A stretch of 64,000 nt of DNA from a bacterium (GCA_016124945.1 WGMT01000032.1:1-64000); one strand, 5' to 3'; positions 48,058 through 56,746 are shown, counted from the first letter of the stretch. Notes: generated from the letters alone by a model not told the origin. Made by a program: numbers and translations.

Positions 48058-49776
48058 ATGAAACTCGGCGTCAACGTAGCCATCATCCAAGACAACCGCA
48101 TTCTGCTCACCCAGCGCGAGGACTTCGAGGTGTGGTGCTTGCCCGGTGGGGCTGTAGACCCAGGGGAGACGTTGGCCGAGGCCGCGCGCCGTGAAGTCCG
48201 CGAGGAGATCGGTATTGAGGTCGAACTGGAGCGGCTGGTAGGCGTCTACTCCCTGCCCGAGGACGGCGTGGGCAGCGGGCACATTGCCGTCTTCGCCGCT
48301 CGCCCGCTCAGCGAGGAGCTGACACTCGATCCAAACGAGGTAATCGCTGCAGGCTACTTCACGCTCGACACGCTGCCCGACGCCATGCTCGATTGGCACC
48401 GTCCCCGCGCCGAGGACGCGCTCAGCGGCGTCGGCGGCAGCCTCTACCGTCGCCAAAACGTGCCCTGGCCCTTCCCCCAACTCAGCCGCAGGGAACTCTA
48501 CGCACTGCGCGATCGGCTGGGCTTGCCCCGTGCCGAGTTCTACCACCGCTTCTACGTTGCAGGCGAAACTGTCCCCGCGGCGGTGCTGCCGGTGCGCACA
48601 TTTCTGCTCGACGCCGACCACCTCCTCGCAAACAAACGACGCCTCGCCGCAAGAGATGCCACACTAGAACATGCCTATGCGAATCTACTCGTCGAAGCCG
48701 AAGACGCACTCAACGCCGGTCCCTGGTCGGTGATGGACAAGCCACACACACCGCCCAGCGGCGACAAACACGACTACTACAGCGTCGGCCCCTATTGGTG
48801 GCCCAACCCCGACAGCGCAGACGGCCTGCCCTACGTGCGACGCGACGGCGAAACCAACCCCGAACGCGCCCACTACGACAGCGATCCACTCAAGGATCTG
48901 ATCGCCGCCGTGGACACACTCGCCCTGGCCTACTTCTTCAGTGAAGATGAGCGCTTCGCCAGACACGCCGCCCACCTGCTGCGCGTCTGGTTCCTCGACG
49001 AGGCGACACGTATGAACCCCCACCTCAACTACGGCCAGGCCATCCCCGGCATCTGCGATGGACGTGGCATCGGCATCATCGACACGTTGCAACTCAGCCG
49101 CACCGTCGATGCCATCGGGTTGCTGGCCGCCTCGCCTCACTGGGAAAAGACGGATCAGCTTGGCATGGCAGATTGGTTCCGCCGCTACACCGATTGGTTG
49201 CTCCAGAGTCCACTGGGGCAAGAGGAAGCGCGCCAGCACAACAATCATGGCGTCTGGTACGATGCCCAGGTGGCCGCCTTCGCCCTCTTCGCAGGGATGA
49301 AAGAGATCGCCCGCGCTCTATTGGTAACGAGCGCACCACAGCGCATCACAGCCCACATCGCCCAAGACGGGAGCCAGCCCCACGAACTGGCGCGCACCCG
49401 CAGCCTCAGCTACAGCGTCATGAACCTGCACGGCCTCATGGATCTGGCACGCCTTGGCGACCACTTTGATCTCGATCTCTGGCGCTTTGTGGGCCGCGAC
49501 CACGGCGGCATCCAAGCTGCGCTCGACTACCTCATCGCCAACACCGTCGACGCCGACTGGGATTTGCCCCAGATTACGCCCTTCGATCAGAACGAATTGC
49601 TGTCTCTGCTGCTGCGCGCCGTCGCCGTCTACCCAGAAACAGAGTACGCCGCCGTCGCCTTGCGACTTCAGGCCGAAGAGTCGGCTGCCGACCGAGCCGG
49701 CAGTTTCGAGTATACTCAGAATAGAACGCGGATTGAGCGGATCGAGCGGATTTCAGCAGATTTTCTGCGTTTCTAA
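48058..49776 (+). CDS. Nudix hydrolase fused to an alginate-lyase-like domain
   Basis: A 572-residue protein with two domains not usually joined. Residues 1 to about 150 form a Nudix domain: GGAVDPGETLAEAARREVRE continuing EEIG matches the 23-residue Nudix box, with an opening strand KLGVNVAIIQDNRILLTQR. Residues about 180-550 match the alginate lyase superfamily (PL5/PF05426-like): SGDKHDYYSVGPYWWPNP, NPHLNYGQAIPGICDGRG, the catalytic-type HNNHGVWYDAQ and ARTRSLSYSVMNLHG. There is no signal peptide, so it acts in the cytoplasm. No stop or frameshift separates the domains. The Nudix part could act on nucleotide sugars. The last residues (RIERIERISADFLRF) derive from a repeat. GAAAGGA precedes the ATG. 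Confidence 0.85.
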   Translation: MKLGVNVAIIQDNRILLTQREDFEVWCLPGGAVDPGETLAEAARREVREEIGIEVELERLVGVYSLPEDGVGSGHIAVFAARPLSEELTLDPNEVIAAGYFTLDTLPDAMLDWHRPRAEDALSGVGGSLYRRQNVPWPFPQLSRRELYALRDRLGLPRAEFYHRFYVAGETVPAAVLPVRTFLLDADHLLANKRRLAARDATLEHAYANLLVEAEDALNAGPWSVMDKPHTPPSGDKHDYYSVGPYWWPNPDSADGLPYVRRDGETNPERAHYDSDPLKDLIAAVDTLALAYFFSEDERFARHAAHLLRVWFLDEATRMNPHLNYGQAIPGICDGRGIGIIDTLQLSRTVDAIGLLAASPHWEKTDQLGMADWFRRYTDWLLQSPLGQEEARQHNNHGVWYDAQVAAFALFAGMKEIARALLVTSAPQRITAHIAQDGSQPHELARTRSLSYSVMNLHGLMDLARLGDHFDLDLWRFVGRDHGGIQAALDYLIANTVDADWDLPQITPFDQNELLSLLLRAVAVYPETEYAAVALRLQAEESAADRAGSFEYTQNRTRIERIERISADFLRF

Positions 49777-50010
49777 GAAAACTCAGGTTTTTTATGATCC
49801 ACGAAGGCACACGAAGGCAGAGGAGAGAAGAGATCCACAGATTTCACAGATTAAAAGGATTTCCAGAAAGATTCACTGTTTCTCCTCTGAATCCTGGTAA
49901 TCCGTGTAATCTGCGGATCATGTTTGTTTTTCTCTGCCTTTGTGTATCTTCGTGTGCCTTCGTTGATCATTTTTCTCTGCTCTCTCCTTTTCCGCCTAAT
50001 CCGCGTTCTA
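49722..50010. repeat. Roughly 290-bp nested palindrome
   Basis: Three nested pairs are visible: TAGAACGCGGATT / AATCCGCGTTCTA at the outside, GATCCACGAAGGCACACGAAGG / CCTTCGTGTGCC...GATC in the middle, and CACAGATTTCACAGATTA / TAATCCGTGTAATCTGCGGATC inside. The left end lies in the 3' end of the Nudix-lyase gene. The 306-base spacer contains nothing else, apart from a TATACT box at 50041-50046 ahead of the kinase gene. Confidence 0.8.
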
Positions 50011-50082
50011 TCGCAGCTATACGTCGCAGTGGAACCATGCTATACTAAGCAAGATTGTGAATTCCTGAACTTTCGGGTACAT

Positions 50083-52215
50083 ATGAATCCGATCTCTGCT
50101 TTCTTCGTCCGCAACATCATCGTTGTTTTCTTCTTTTACGGCCTCACCTTCTTCGCGATGGGCATTGCCCTGCTCCTGGCAAGCCGGCGACAATCGGTGT
50201 TTCGTTTTGCGCGGGCGATTTTGCCGTTGGCCGCCTTTGGGTTGCTCCACGGCATGCACGAGTGGTTCGAGATGTATCAGAAGTATGCGGCACTCACCGG
50301 GGGGTATACGCCTTCGCTTTTTGAGGAGGAATTCCGCCTTGGCCTGTTGGGGGCGTCGTTTGTGGCATTGGCGGCTTTCGGGGTGGCGCTTCTCAACCCC
50401 GACGGATCAAGTTGGCTACGTCGTTACTTGCCGCTGATTGGCATGGTGCTGCTGTGGTGGAGCGGAATCGCCATTGTCGCCTGGCGCTTTCAACCGTCGG
50501 CGACCGATCTGATTGCGGTAGGCGATGCGCTGGCACGCTACAGCCTGGGCATTCCCGGCGCGCTGTTGGGGACGTGGGCGTTGATGGCGCAACAGCGTAC
50601 CTTCCGCGAGCACAACATGCCCCAATTCGGGCGCGATCTTGTGTGGTGCGCCACGGCGCTCTTTTTGTTTGGCGTGGTTGGGCAGATCTTCGTGCGGCCC
50701 ACCCTGCTTGCACCGACGCAGATTCTTAACAGCACACTCTTTTTGCAGTGGTTCGGCATCCCTGTACAGCTTTTCCGCGCTGTGATGGCGGCGGTGATGA
50801 CATTTTATATGGTCCATGCGCTGCGGGCGTTCGAGGTGGAAAACCAGCGGCGGTTGGAAGAGGCGTTACAGGCCGAACGCAAGAACCGTCATGAGGTGGA
50901 GCGGCTTAACGGTGAATTGCGCCTCACCGCGCAGGAACTGGCCATGATGTTGAGCCTGTCCAACGATTTGGCGGCGCCTGTGGCCTTGCCCGAACGGCTG
51001 TCCGACGCGCTGGAGGCCGTGGTGGGCAGTCTCACCTTCCCAGATGCGGGCATGATTCTCCTCGTCGATGGCGAGGACGGGGGGGTGGCGGTGCACGCGG
51101 CAAGCGGTTTTCCTGGCGAGGCGACAGATCTACGCTTTCTTCAAGCGCAAGCACTGGGGGAACAGTGCATCAGTCGCCGGTCGGCGATCTGCAAACATGA
51201 AGATGGCACGATCATCGAGTTGAACCTGAACGCGGTGACGCTTGGGCGAAAATGTTTCGAGTATGCCAGCCCCACCGTCATGCTGGCGTTGCCGCTCCAC
51301 AGCGCCGAGCAGGTGACAGGCAGTTTGGTCCTGGCGCGGCCTGAAAGCCAGGCACGCCGCTTACCCCTGGAAGAATTACAGTTAATGGCCGGGATTGCAC
51401 GCCAGTTGGCACTTTCGATTGAGAATGCACGGCTGACGTGGCGGACGCAGCGCCACGAAAAGCTGTTGGCCGAGTTACTCGATCAGGTGGTGGATGCACA
51501 GGAGGCCGAACGGCAGCGCATTGCGCGCGAACTGCACGATGCCACGGGGCAGTCGCTCACGGCAATTTCGTTGGGGTTGCGTGGGATTGGGCGGCTGGTG
51601 GAAGAGCAAGCCCCCATAGTGGCGGCGCAGTTGCGCGAGGTGGAATCGTACAGCACAAGTGCGTTGGGCGAGTTGCGCCGTATCATGGCCGATCTGCGCC
51701 CTTCGCAGTTAGACGATCTGGGCCTGGTGGCGGCGTTGCGCTGGTATATGCAGTCCTATGAGCAGCGGCGCAACGTGAAAGCCGAATTCGTGTTGCAGGG
51801 GGAGCCGGTGCGCCTGCCGGTAGAGACAGAGACGGTGATCTTCCGCATTACGCAAGAGGCGTTGACGAATGTGGCCAAGCACGCCGAGGCAAACCGTGTG
51901 GTTGTGCGGTTGACGATGCACCCCGATGCCGTTACGGTAGAAATTGAAGACAACGGCAGAGGCTTTGAAGCGGACAGAATGCGGCATAGCGAGCGACCGA
52001 GCCTATCTGGTTGGGGTCTGGTGGGTATGCGCGAGCGGACCCGTCTACTGGGCGGCGAATGTACGATCCAATCGACGCCGGGCGAGGGCAGCCGCATCCG
52101 TGTGAGAATTCCCTTGGAGAAGTCAGGGGAAACGGCTCACGCAACATCAGCCGGTGCAACCACAGAGAATACAGTGAGACAGAAGGAAAAATTGGACACG
52201 GATTTCACGGATTAA
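50083..52215 (+). CDS. NarL-system membrane sensor histidine kinase
   Basis: A 710-residue kinase started at the ATG at 50083. The first part (to about residue 240) has six or seven membrane segments (for example NIIVVFFFYGLTFFAMGIAL). A coiled-coil with QAERKNRHEVERLNGELR follows. Next is a GAF-type domain (about 285-455). The HisKA_3 dimerisation motif is ERQRIARELHDATGQSLTAI with the phospho-acceptor His, and the ATPase domain has EDNGRGFE and GWGLVGMRERTRLLGG. It phosphorylates a NarL-type regulator, which is encoded 154 bases downstream. The signal is unknown, but neighbouring cytochrome genes suggest a redox cue. The last residues (DTDFTD) derive from a CACGGATTTCACGGATT repeat. Confidence 0.9.
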   Translation: MNPISAFFVRNIIVVFFFYGLTFFAMGIALLLASRRQSVFRFARAILPLAAFGLLHGMHEWFEMYQKYAALTGGYTPSLFEEEFRLGLLGASFVALAAFGVALLNPDGSSWLRRYLPLIGMVLLWWSGIAIVAWRFQPSATDLIAVGDALARYSLGIPGALLGTWALMAQQRTFREHNMPQFGRDLVWCATALFLFGVVGQIFVRPTLLAPTQILNSTLFLQWFGIPVQLFRAVMAAVMTFYMVHALRAFEVENQRRLEEALQAERKNRHEVERLNGELRLTAQELAMMLSLSNDLAAPVALPERLSDALEAVVGSLTFPDAGMILLVDGEDGGVAVHAASGFPGEATDLRFLQAQALGEQCISRRSAICKHEDGTIIELNLNAVTLGRKCFEYASPTVMLALPLHSAEQVTGSLVLARPESQARRLPLEELQLMAGIARQLALSIENARLTWRTQRHEKLLAELLDQVVDAQEAERQRIARELHDATGQSLTAISLGLRGIGRLVEEQAPIVAAQLREVESYSTSALGELRRIMADLRPSQLDDLGLVAALRWYMQSYEQRRNVKAEFVLQGEPVRLPVETETVIFRITQEALTNVAKHAEANRVVVRLTMHPDAVTVEIEDNGRGFEADRMRHSERPSLSGWGLVGMRERTRLLGGECTIQSTPGEGSRIRVRIPLEKSGETAHATSAGATTENTVRQKEKLDTDFTD

Positions 52216-52310
52216 CAGGATTTCCAGAAGATTGAGTTCATCATTCGTCTCTCTTCTGAATCCAAATAATCCGTGAAATCCGTGTCCTGCTCCTGCCTTC
52301 GTGTTTCTTC
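52193..52310. repeat. CACGGATTTCACGGATT-type hairpin
   Basis: GACACGGATTTCACGGATTA on the left pairs with TAATCCGTGAAATCCGTGTC on the right, with AGGATTTCCAGAAGATT / CTTCTGAATCC inside. The left arm supplies the kinase's last codons and stop. It lies between kinase and regulator genes. Confidence 0.9.
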
Positions 52311-52369
52311 GAGGAGCAATTGCCAGCAAATTCTTGTTCCAGTTTTCGGGATGACAGAGGAGAGACTCG

Positions 52370-53029
52370 ATGTCTAAGATTCGTTTGTTGCTGGTGGATG
52401 ATCACGAGATTGTACGCGCCGGGCTGCGTATGCTCTTCTTGGCCGAACCGGATATGACGATTGTAGGCGAAGCTGGCAGCGGACAGGACGCGCTGCGCCT
52501 GGTACGCGAGTTGAAGCCCGACGTAGTGCTCATGGATGTGGCCATGCCGGGCATGACAGGCATCGAAGCGACGCGGCAGATCAAGGAAGCCAGCCCCGAA
52601 ACGGCCGTCCTGGCGCTGACGATGTACGAGGACGAACAATATTTCTTTGAGATGATCCATGCCGGCGCGGCAGGCTACATTCCCAAGCGGGCCGCGCCGG
52701 ACGATCTTGTCTCGGCGATTCGGGTGGTGAGCCAGGGCAACGTCTTCCTCTACGCCAGTTTGGCCCGCTACCTGGTCAACGAAGTCCTCAACCAACCGGA
52801 AGCGAGCAAATCGTCTTCTGCCGCCGAAGCATTGACGGCGCGTGAACGCGAGGTGCTGGTCTACATCGCAGAGGGTGACACCAACAGAGAGATCGCCGAG
52901 AAATTGGTTATCAGCCCGAAGACGGTGGACCGTCACCGTGAGAACATTATGCGTAAACTCAACCTGCACAATCGGGTTGAGTTGGTGCGGTATGCGATTG
53001 AGAAGGGGCTGATACGGACTGGGGATTAG
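52370..53029 (+). CDS. NarL/LuxR-type response regulator
   Basis: A 219-residue response regulator. The receiver domain opens with KIRLLLVDDHEIVRAGLRML (acidic pair) and has the phospho-acceptor Asp in DVVLMDVAMPGMTG, the Thr/Ser switch in ALTMYED and Lys in YIPKRAAPDD. The C-terminal LuxR HTH reads LTAREREVLVYIAEGDTNRE followed by KLVISPKTVDRHRENIMRKL. It is the cognate partner of the preceding kinase. The final residues (RTGD) come from a GGACTGGGGATTAGG repeat word. Confidence 0.95.
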   Translation: MSKIRLLLVDDHEIVRAGLRMLFLAEPDMTIVGEAGSGQDALRLVRELKPDVVLMDVAMPGMTGIEATRQIKEASPETAVLALTMYEDEQYFFEMIHAGAAGYIPKRAAPDDLVSAIRVVSQGNVFLYASLARYLVNEVLNQPEASKSSSAAEALTAREREVLVYIAEGDTNREIAEKLVISPKTVDRHRENIMRKLNLHNRVELVRYAIEKGLIRTGD

Positions 53030-53055
53030 GGACTGGGGATTGGGGTGCTTCCCCC
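53018..53055. repeat. GGACTGGGGATT words after the regulator gene
   Basis: Two copies of a GGACTGGGGATTRGG word span the stop codon of the response regulator. No inverted partner is found in the following 170 bases before the next gene. Confidence 0.75.
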
Positions 53056-53225
53056 ACACCGAAAGATGTGGCGTTGTCCCAATAGATTCTTCTCCTCCGG
53101 CATGTTACGCTGGTGTCAGTTGACCAATGTCACTAAGTTAAGGAATTTGGCTCCTCGTCACGTTGTGGAGTGAGCATCCTCGCTGAATGACATTGGACAG
53201 GCAACCACGAGCGAGGAGCGCTTCT

Positions 53226-53612
53226 ATGGACGGTGTATTGACGACGTTGGCGATGGTGGGAATGTTCGTTCTTCGTTTGGGTGTGCCGATTGCGTTGGTG
53301 GCGCTGGTGGGCTACGCGCTGCATCGCATGGACGCCAAATGGGAAGCCGAAGCGGCCGCGGGAGCGGAAGCTTATCGCCGCCAATCCACACCACAACCCG
53401 AAGTGGAACTCCGCCCTGTGGAGCAGCCGTGTTGGGTGTTAAAGAACTGCCCCGAAGATCGCTACACCCACTGCGCGGCCTACCAGAATTCAGGAACACC
53501 CTGTTGGTTGGCCCGCAGCCAAGCGGACGGGATGCTGCCCAATGCATGTGTTACGTGTACATTGTTTAGTTTGAGGAGACCCAACCACGAACACGAACTG
53601 GTCGCCAACTGA
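53226..53612 (+). CDS. Small membrane protein with Cys-rich tail
   Basis: A 128-residue protein. Residues about 5-32 form one membrane helix (MFVLRLGVPIALVALVGYAL). The C-terminal part carries a Cys-rich module of the type CWVLKNCPEDRYTHCAAY...PCWL...CVTCTLF, similar to Cys-Trp modules found at the ends of some chemoreceptors and sensors, likely metal- or redox-active. GAGGAG lies eight bases before the ATG at 53226. The stop is one base before the octaheme cytochrome start, so the two are translationally linked. A second small protein with a similar membrane helix precedes the other cytochrome gene at 59768-59899. Confidence 0.75.
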   Translation: MDGVLTTLAMVGMFVLRLGVPIALVALVGYALHRMDAKWEAEAAAGAEAYRRQSTPQPEVELRPVEQPCWVLKNCPEDRYTHCAAYQNSGTPCWLARSQADGMLPNACVTCTLFSLRRPNHEHELVAN

Positions 53613-53613
53613 G

Positions 53614-54375
53614 TTGCAGACCATAAATCCGGTGGCCCTGAGGCAGCGCAGCCAATGGCTGGCCTTCGCTGTCTCTTTTGTGATTGTGGCCTTCACCTTG
53701 GGGTTGACGCTGCTGGGGGCGGCCGAGAACAGCTTTACCGACGATGGCGAGCCCCGCCTACTTGCCATGTTCACAGACTATGAAAGCCCCCAGCGCTGCA
53801 AAGAATGCCACGAAGAGCAGTACATTTCGTGGGAACACACCACCCACGCCAACGCCCTCTTCGATCCCATCTTCCGCACCTACCTCGAACAGGCGGAGAA
53901 CCCGGCGGAGTGTCTTTCGTGTCACACCACCGGTTATGACGAACAAACCGGGCAATTTGTGCTGCCGGGCGTCACCTGTGAAGCGTGTCACGGCCCCTAC
54001 AACAAAGACCACCCCGACGCGGACAGTATGGCCATTGCCGGATCGCCAGAATTTTGCGGCGACTGTCACACCGTCACCTTGACCGAGTGGGAGCGTAGCC
54101 GCCACGGTGGCGCGGATGTCGGTTGTATCGACTGTCACGAGGTGCACTCGCAGAAAGCGCGGGCGGCCACCACCACCTATGGGCTCTGCGCCACGTGTCA
54201 CCAAGAGGAGATCAAAGACGCTCGTCACCAAGCGCACAGCAATGCAGGTATCCTCTGTATTGAGTGTCACTTGGATCGGCCCGACGAGATTCCGGTCAAC
54301 GGGCATATGCTCACCGGTCACTCATTCACCGCGACACGGGACAACTGTGCGGAGTGTCACAGCGAGGAGCGATAA
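53614..54375 (+). CDS. Octaheme c-type cytochrome
   Basis: A 253-residue exported multiheme cytochrome. The start is probably TTG at 53614, directly after the preceding stop. An N-terminal membrane anchor or signal covers about residues 14-38 (LAFAVSFVIVAFTLGLTLLG). Eight CXXCH heme sites follow: CKECH, CLSCH, CEACH, CGDCH, CIDCH, CATCH, CIECH and CAECH. The layout resembles cytochromes of the NapC/NrfB/hydroxylamine-oxidoreductase-like superfamily that shuttle electrons in the periplasm or cell envelope. No catalytic Lys-type heme site (CXXCK) is seen. A rho-independent terminator follows. Confidence 0.9.
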   Translation: MQTINPVALRQRSQWLAFAVSFVIVAFTLGLTLLGAAENSFTDDGEPRLLAMFTDYESPQRCKECHEEQYISWEHTTHANALFDPIFRTYLEQAENPAECLSCHTTGYDEQTGQFVLPGVTCEACHGPYNKDHPDADSMAIAGSPEFCGDCHTVTLTEWERSRHGGADVGCIDCHEVHSQKARAATTTYGLCATCHQEEIKDARHQAHSNAGILCIECHLDRPDEIPVNGHMLTGHSFTATRDNCAECHSEER

Positions 54376-54418
54376 CGCCGCTGAGGCAGACGGGACAACC
54401 GTCACCAGCGTAGGCGCC

Positions 54419-54456
54419 AACCCGCCGGGTTTTCTGCAACCCGGCGGGTTTTTGTT
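54419..54456 (+). terminator. Rho-independent terminator
   Basis: AACCCGCCGGGTT-type stem: AACCCGCCGGG and its partner CCCGGCGGGTT enclose a TTTTCTGCAA loop and are followed by TTTTTGTT. It lies 44 bases past the octaheme cytochrome stop. Confidence 0.85.
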
Positions 54457-54490
54457 ATGGGAGATGGGGGCCAGGTGTCGGGTTGCGCGA

Positions 54491-54560
54491 GTCAGTGCCT
54501 GGCACTGGGCTCACGCGGCTTCGTCTTCGCATCACCTCCGGCCCAGTGCCAGGCACTGAC
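54491..54560. repeat. Twin palindromes forming a perfect 20-bp inverted repeat
   Basis: GTCAGTGCCTGGCACTGGGC at 54491-54510 and its exact reverse complement at 54541-54560 are separated by 30 bases. Each arm is itself a 7-1-7 palindrome (CAGTGCC-T-GGCACTG and CAGTGCC-A-GGCACTG). They lie in the 357-base spacer before hflK. Apart from this, the terminator and a TATAGT box at 54661-54666, the spacer shows nothing. Confidence 0.85.
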
Positions 54561-54732
54561 GGGTTATGGTATTCACTAAATCTTTAGAAAAATAGAGATG
54601 GGGTTTACCGTTGTCGGGGCATATCATGGTATTCTTAGGCCTAACCTCCATATGCATAGGTATAGTGTAAATAAATACATTCGTGCACAGATGGGGAATT
54701 GCTCCCCGTTTGTAAAGAGAAAGGATGCTTTC

Positions 54733-55761
54733 GTGTCGTTAACGGATAGTGTTTCCACCGAACAGTCTATAGAGAACGCGCTTCGGTGGCTGGCGAACAA
54801 TCGTCGACTCGTCTATTTTATCTTTGTACCGGTGTTGCTTGTCCTCTGGTTGAGTTCTGGAATCTACATTGTTCAACCAGGTGAAGAAGGTGTGGTACGT
54901 ACCTTTGGGCGGTTTTCAGGGGTTACAGCATCGGGTTTGAACTACCACTTGCCCAGCCCGATCCAGACCGTCAATATTGTGGACGTGCAGAGTATCCGCC
55001 GCGCCGAGATTGGCTTCCGCACAGCCAGCGGAGATCGCAAAGAGGAAGTTCTCAACGAAGCGCTGATGTTGACACGCGATGAAAACATTGTGCAGGTGGA
55101 GTTGCTGATCCAATACCGAATCGGCGATTCGCGCTCGTTTGTCTTCAACGTTCAACAGCCTGAAGTTGTCCTTGTGACTAGTGCTGAGGTGGCGTTGCGT
55201 AGCGCCGTCGGGCAGATGGGCATTGATGCGGTCATTACCGAAGAACGCGCCCGTGTACAGGACGAAACGCGTATCTTTCTCACACGCTTGATGGAGGACT
55301 ACGGCACCGGCATCATGGTGACAGACATACGCCTGCAAGTTGCCGATCCGCCTGCCGAGGTCCGCGATGCCTTCCAAGAAGTGGTGCGCGCCCAGGCAGA
55401 CAAAGAACGCCGCATCAACGAAGCCGAAGCCTACCAAAATGACGTTGTCCCACGTGCCCGTGGCGAAAGACAACGCCTAATCGAAGAGGCCAGCGGTTTC
55501 CGCGATCGTGAGGTTCTGCGTGCCACCGGTGAAGCCGAACGTTTCCTCGCCGTTCTCGGTGCCTACCAACTAGCGCCGGATGTTACCCGCGAACGACTGC
55601 ACATCGAAGCCCTGGAACAAGTGCTGAACCAGGTCGATCTGGTTTTGCTGGACGAGAACGCGATGGGGAATGGCCAGATCTTGCCGTTCTTGCCATTGAC
55701 CGAACCAAGACCAGCTGAACAAGCACCGGTAGCCCCGGCAGAGACGACGGAGAGTGAATAA
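54733..55761 (+). CDS. hflK: HflK-like SPFH protein
   Basis: A 342-residue membrane-anchored SPFH/band-7 protein when started at GTG 54733, which has AGAAAGGA seven bases upstream. An open frame reaching back to 54598 lacks such a site. One membrane helix (VYFIFVPVLLVLWLSSGIYI) is followed by IVQPGEEGVVRTFGRFSG and the long helical C-terminal part typical of HflK. HflK and HflC form a large cage around FtsH protease and modulate it. HflC is encoded directly downstream (start one base after this stop). A TATAGT box at 54661-54666 may be the -10 element. Confidence 0.87.
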   Translation: MSLTDSVSTEQSIENALRWLANNRRLVYFIFVPVLLVLWLSSGIYIVQPGEEGVVRTFGRFSGVTASGLNYHLPSPIQTVNIVDVQSIRRAEIGFRTASGDRKEEVLNEALMLTRDENIVQVELLIQYRIGDSRSFVFNVQQPEVVLVTSAEVALRSAVGQMGIDAVITEERARVQDETRIFLTRLMEDYGTGIMVTDIRLQVADPPAEVRDAFQEVVRAQADKERRINEAEAYQNDVVPRARGERQRLIEEASGFRDREVLRATGEAERFLAVLGAYQLAPDVTRERLHIEALEQVLNQVDLVLLDENAMGNGQILPFLPLTEPRPAEQAPVAPAETTESE

Positions 55762-55762
55762 T

Positions 55763-56677
55763 ATGAGAAACTACATTTCCACCCTACTCGTGATGCTGGC
55801 CGTCATCGCCGCCATTCTCATCAGCCAAAGCGTGTTTATTGTTGATGAAACAAGGCAGGCGATTATTCTTCAGTTCGGCGATCCTGTGGCAACCATACAG
55901 GAACCGGGTCTCGCCTTCAAGCGACCGTTCGTCCAAAATGTGATCATGTTCGACAAACGCGTGCTGTCCAGCGATGCCTCACCACAAGAATATCTGACCT
56001 CCGACAAGAAGCGGTTGGTGGTCGATCATGTCACACGCTGGCGCATCAGCGATCCGCTAACCTTCTTCAAAGCGGTACGCACAGAAGCCGGCGCGCGCGC
56101 CCGCCTCGACGACATTATCTTCTCAGAGCTGCGTCGGGAACTGGCGTCGGTTGAGTTCATAGACGTGATTGCCAATCAGCGCGAAGCAATTGAAGAACGC
56201 GTTGCAGCATCTGCGCTGGAAAATGCTGCCGAGTTCGGCATTGAGGTGCTCGATGTGCGCACGAAACGCGCCGATTTGCCCAAAGAGGTGGAGCAGAGCG
56301 TCTTCGACCGGATGCGCGCCGAGCGACAGCGAGAGTCTTCGCTACTCAGAGCCGAAGGTGAAGAGTTGGGGAACATCATTCGGGCGCAGGCCGACCGCGA
56401 CAGCGGCGTGATCGTGGCTGAAGGCGAACAACAAGCCCAAACACTGCGTGGTGAAGGAGAGGCCGAGGCAATTCGTATCTATGCCGCCGCCTTGGAACAA
56501 GATCCTGAGTTCTACGCCTTCATCCGTCGCCTGGAGGCTTACGAAACCATCATGAAGCGAGGGGATCGACTGGTTATCCCCGCCGATAGCGAGTTCTTCC
56601 GTTTCCTGTTGAACAACAGCGCAGCACCGGTTGAAGCCGACATCATTCCAGCCGAAGCATCGACGGTAGACAATTAA
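55763..56677 (+). CDS. hflC: HflC-like SPFH protein
   Basis: A 304-residue partner of HflK. Residues 1-22 form the membrane anchor (YISTLLVMLAVIAAILISQS), then VFIVDETRQAIILQFGDPVA opens the SPFH domain, with DKKRLVVDHVTRWRISDPL and the helical tail SVFDRMRAERQRESSLLRAEG, as in HflC. The ATG at 55763 is chosen because GGAGAG lies eight bases before it. A bidirectional terminator separates it from the facing redox operon. Confidence 0.9.
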   Translation: MRNYISTLLVMLAVIAAILISQSVFIVDETRQAIILQFGDPVATIQEPGLAFKRPFVQNVIMFDKRVLSSDASPQEYLTSDKKRLVVDHVTRWRISDPLTFFKAVRTEAGARARLDDIIFSELRRELASVEFIDVIANQREAIEERVAASALENAAEFGIEVLDVRTKRADLPKEVEQSVFDRMRAERQRESSLLRAEGEELGNIIRAQADRDSGVIVAEGEQQAQTLRGEGEAEAIRIYAAALEQDPEFYAFIRRLEAYETIMKRGDRLVIPADSEFFRFLLNNSAAPVEADIIPAEASTVDN

Positions 56678-56710
56678 AACGCACCTTTGGCCATTTACAT
56701 ATACCCAATC

Positions 56711-56746
56711 AAGGAGCCATCCGATCGCGGATGGCTCCTTTTTTAT
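56711..56746. terminator. Bidirectional rho-independent terminator
   Basis: AAGGAGCCATCCG and CGGATGGCTCCTT enclose a short ATCG loop, with TTTTTT following on the plus strand. It lies between convergent hflC and the NrfD-like gene. Confidence 0.85.
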
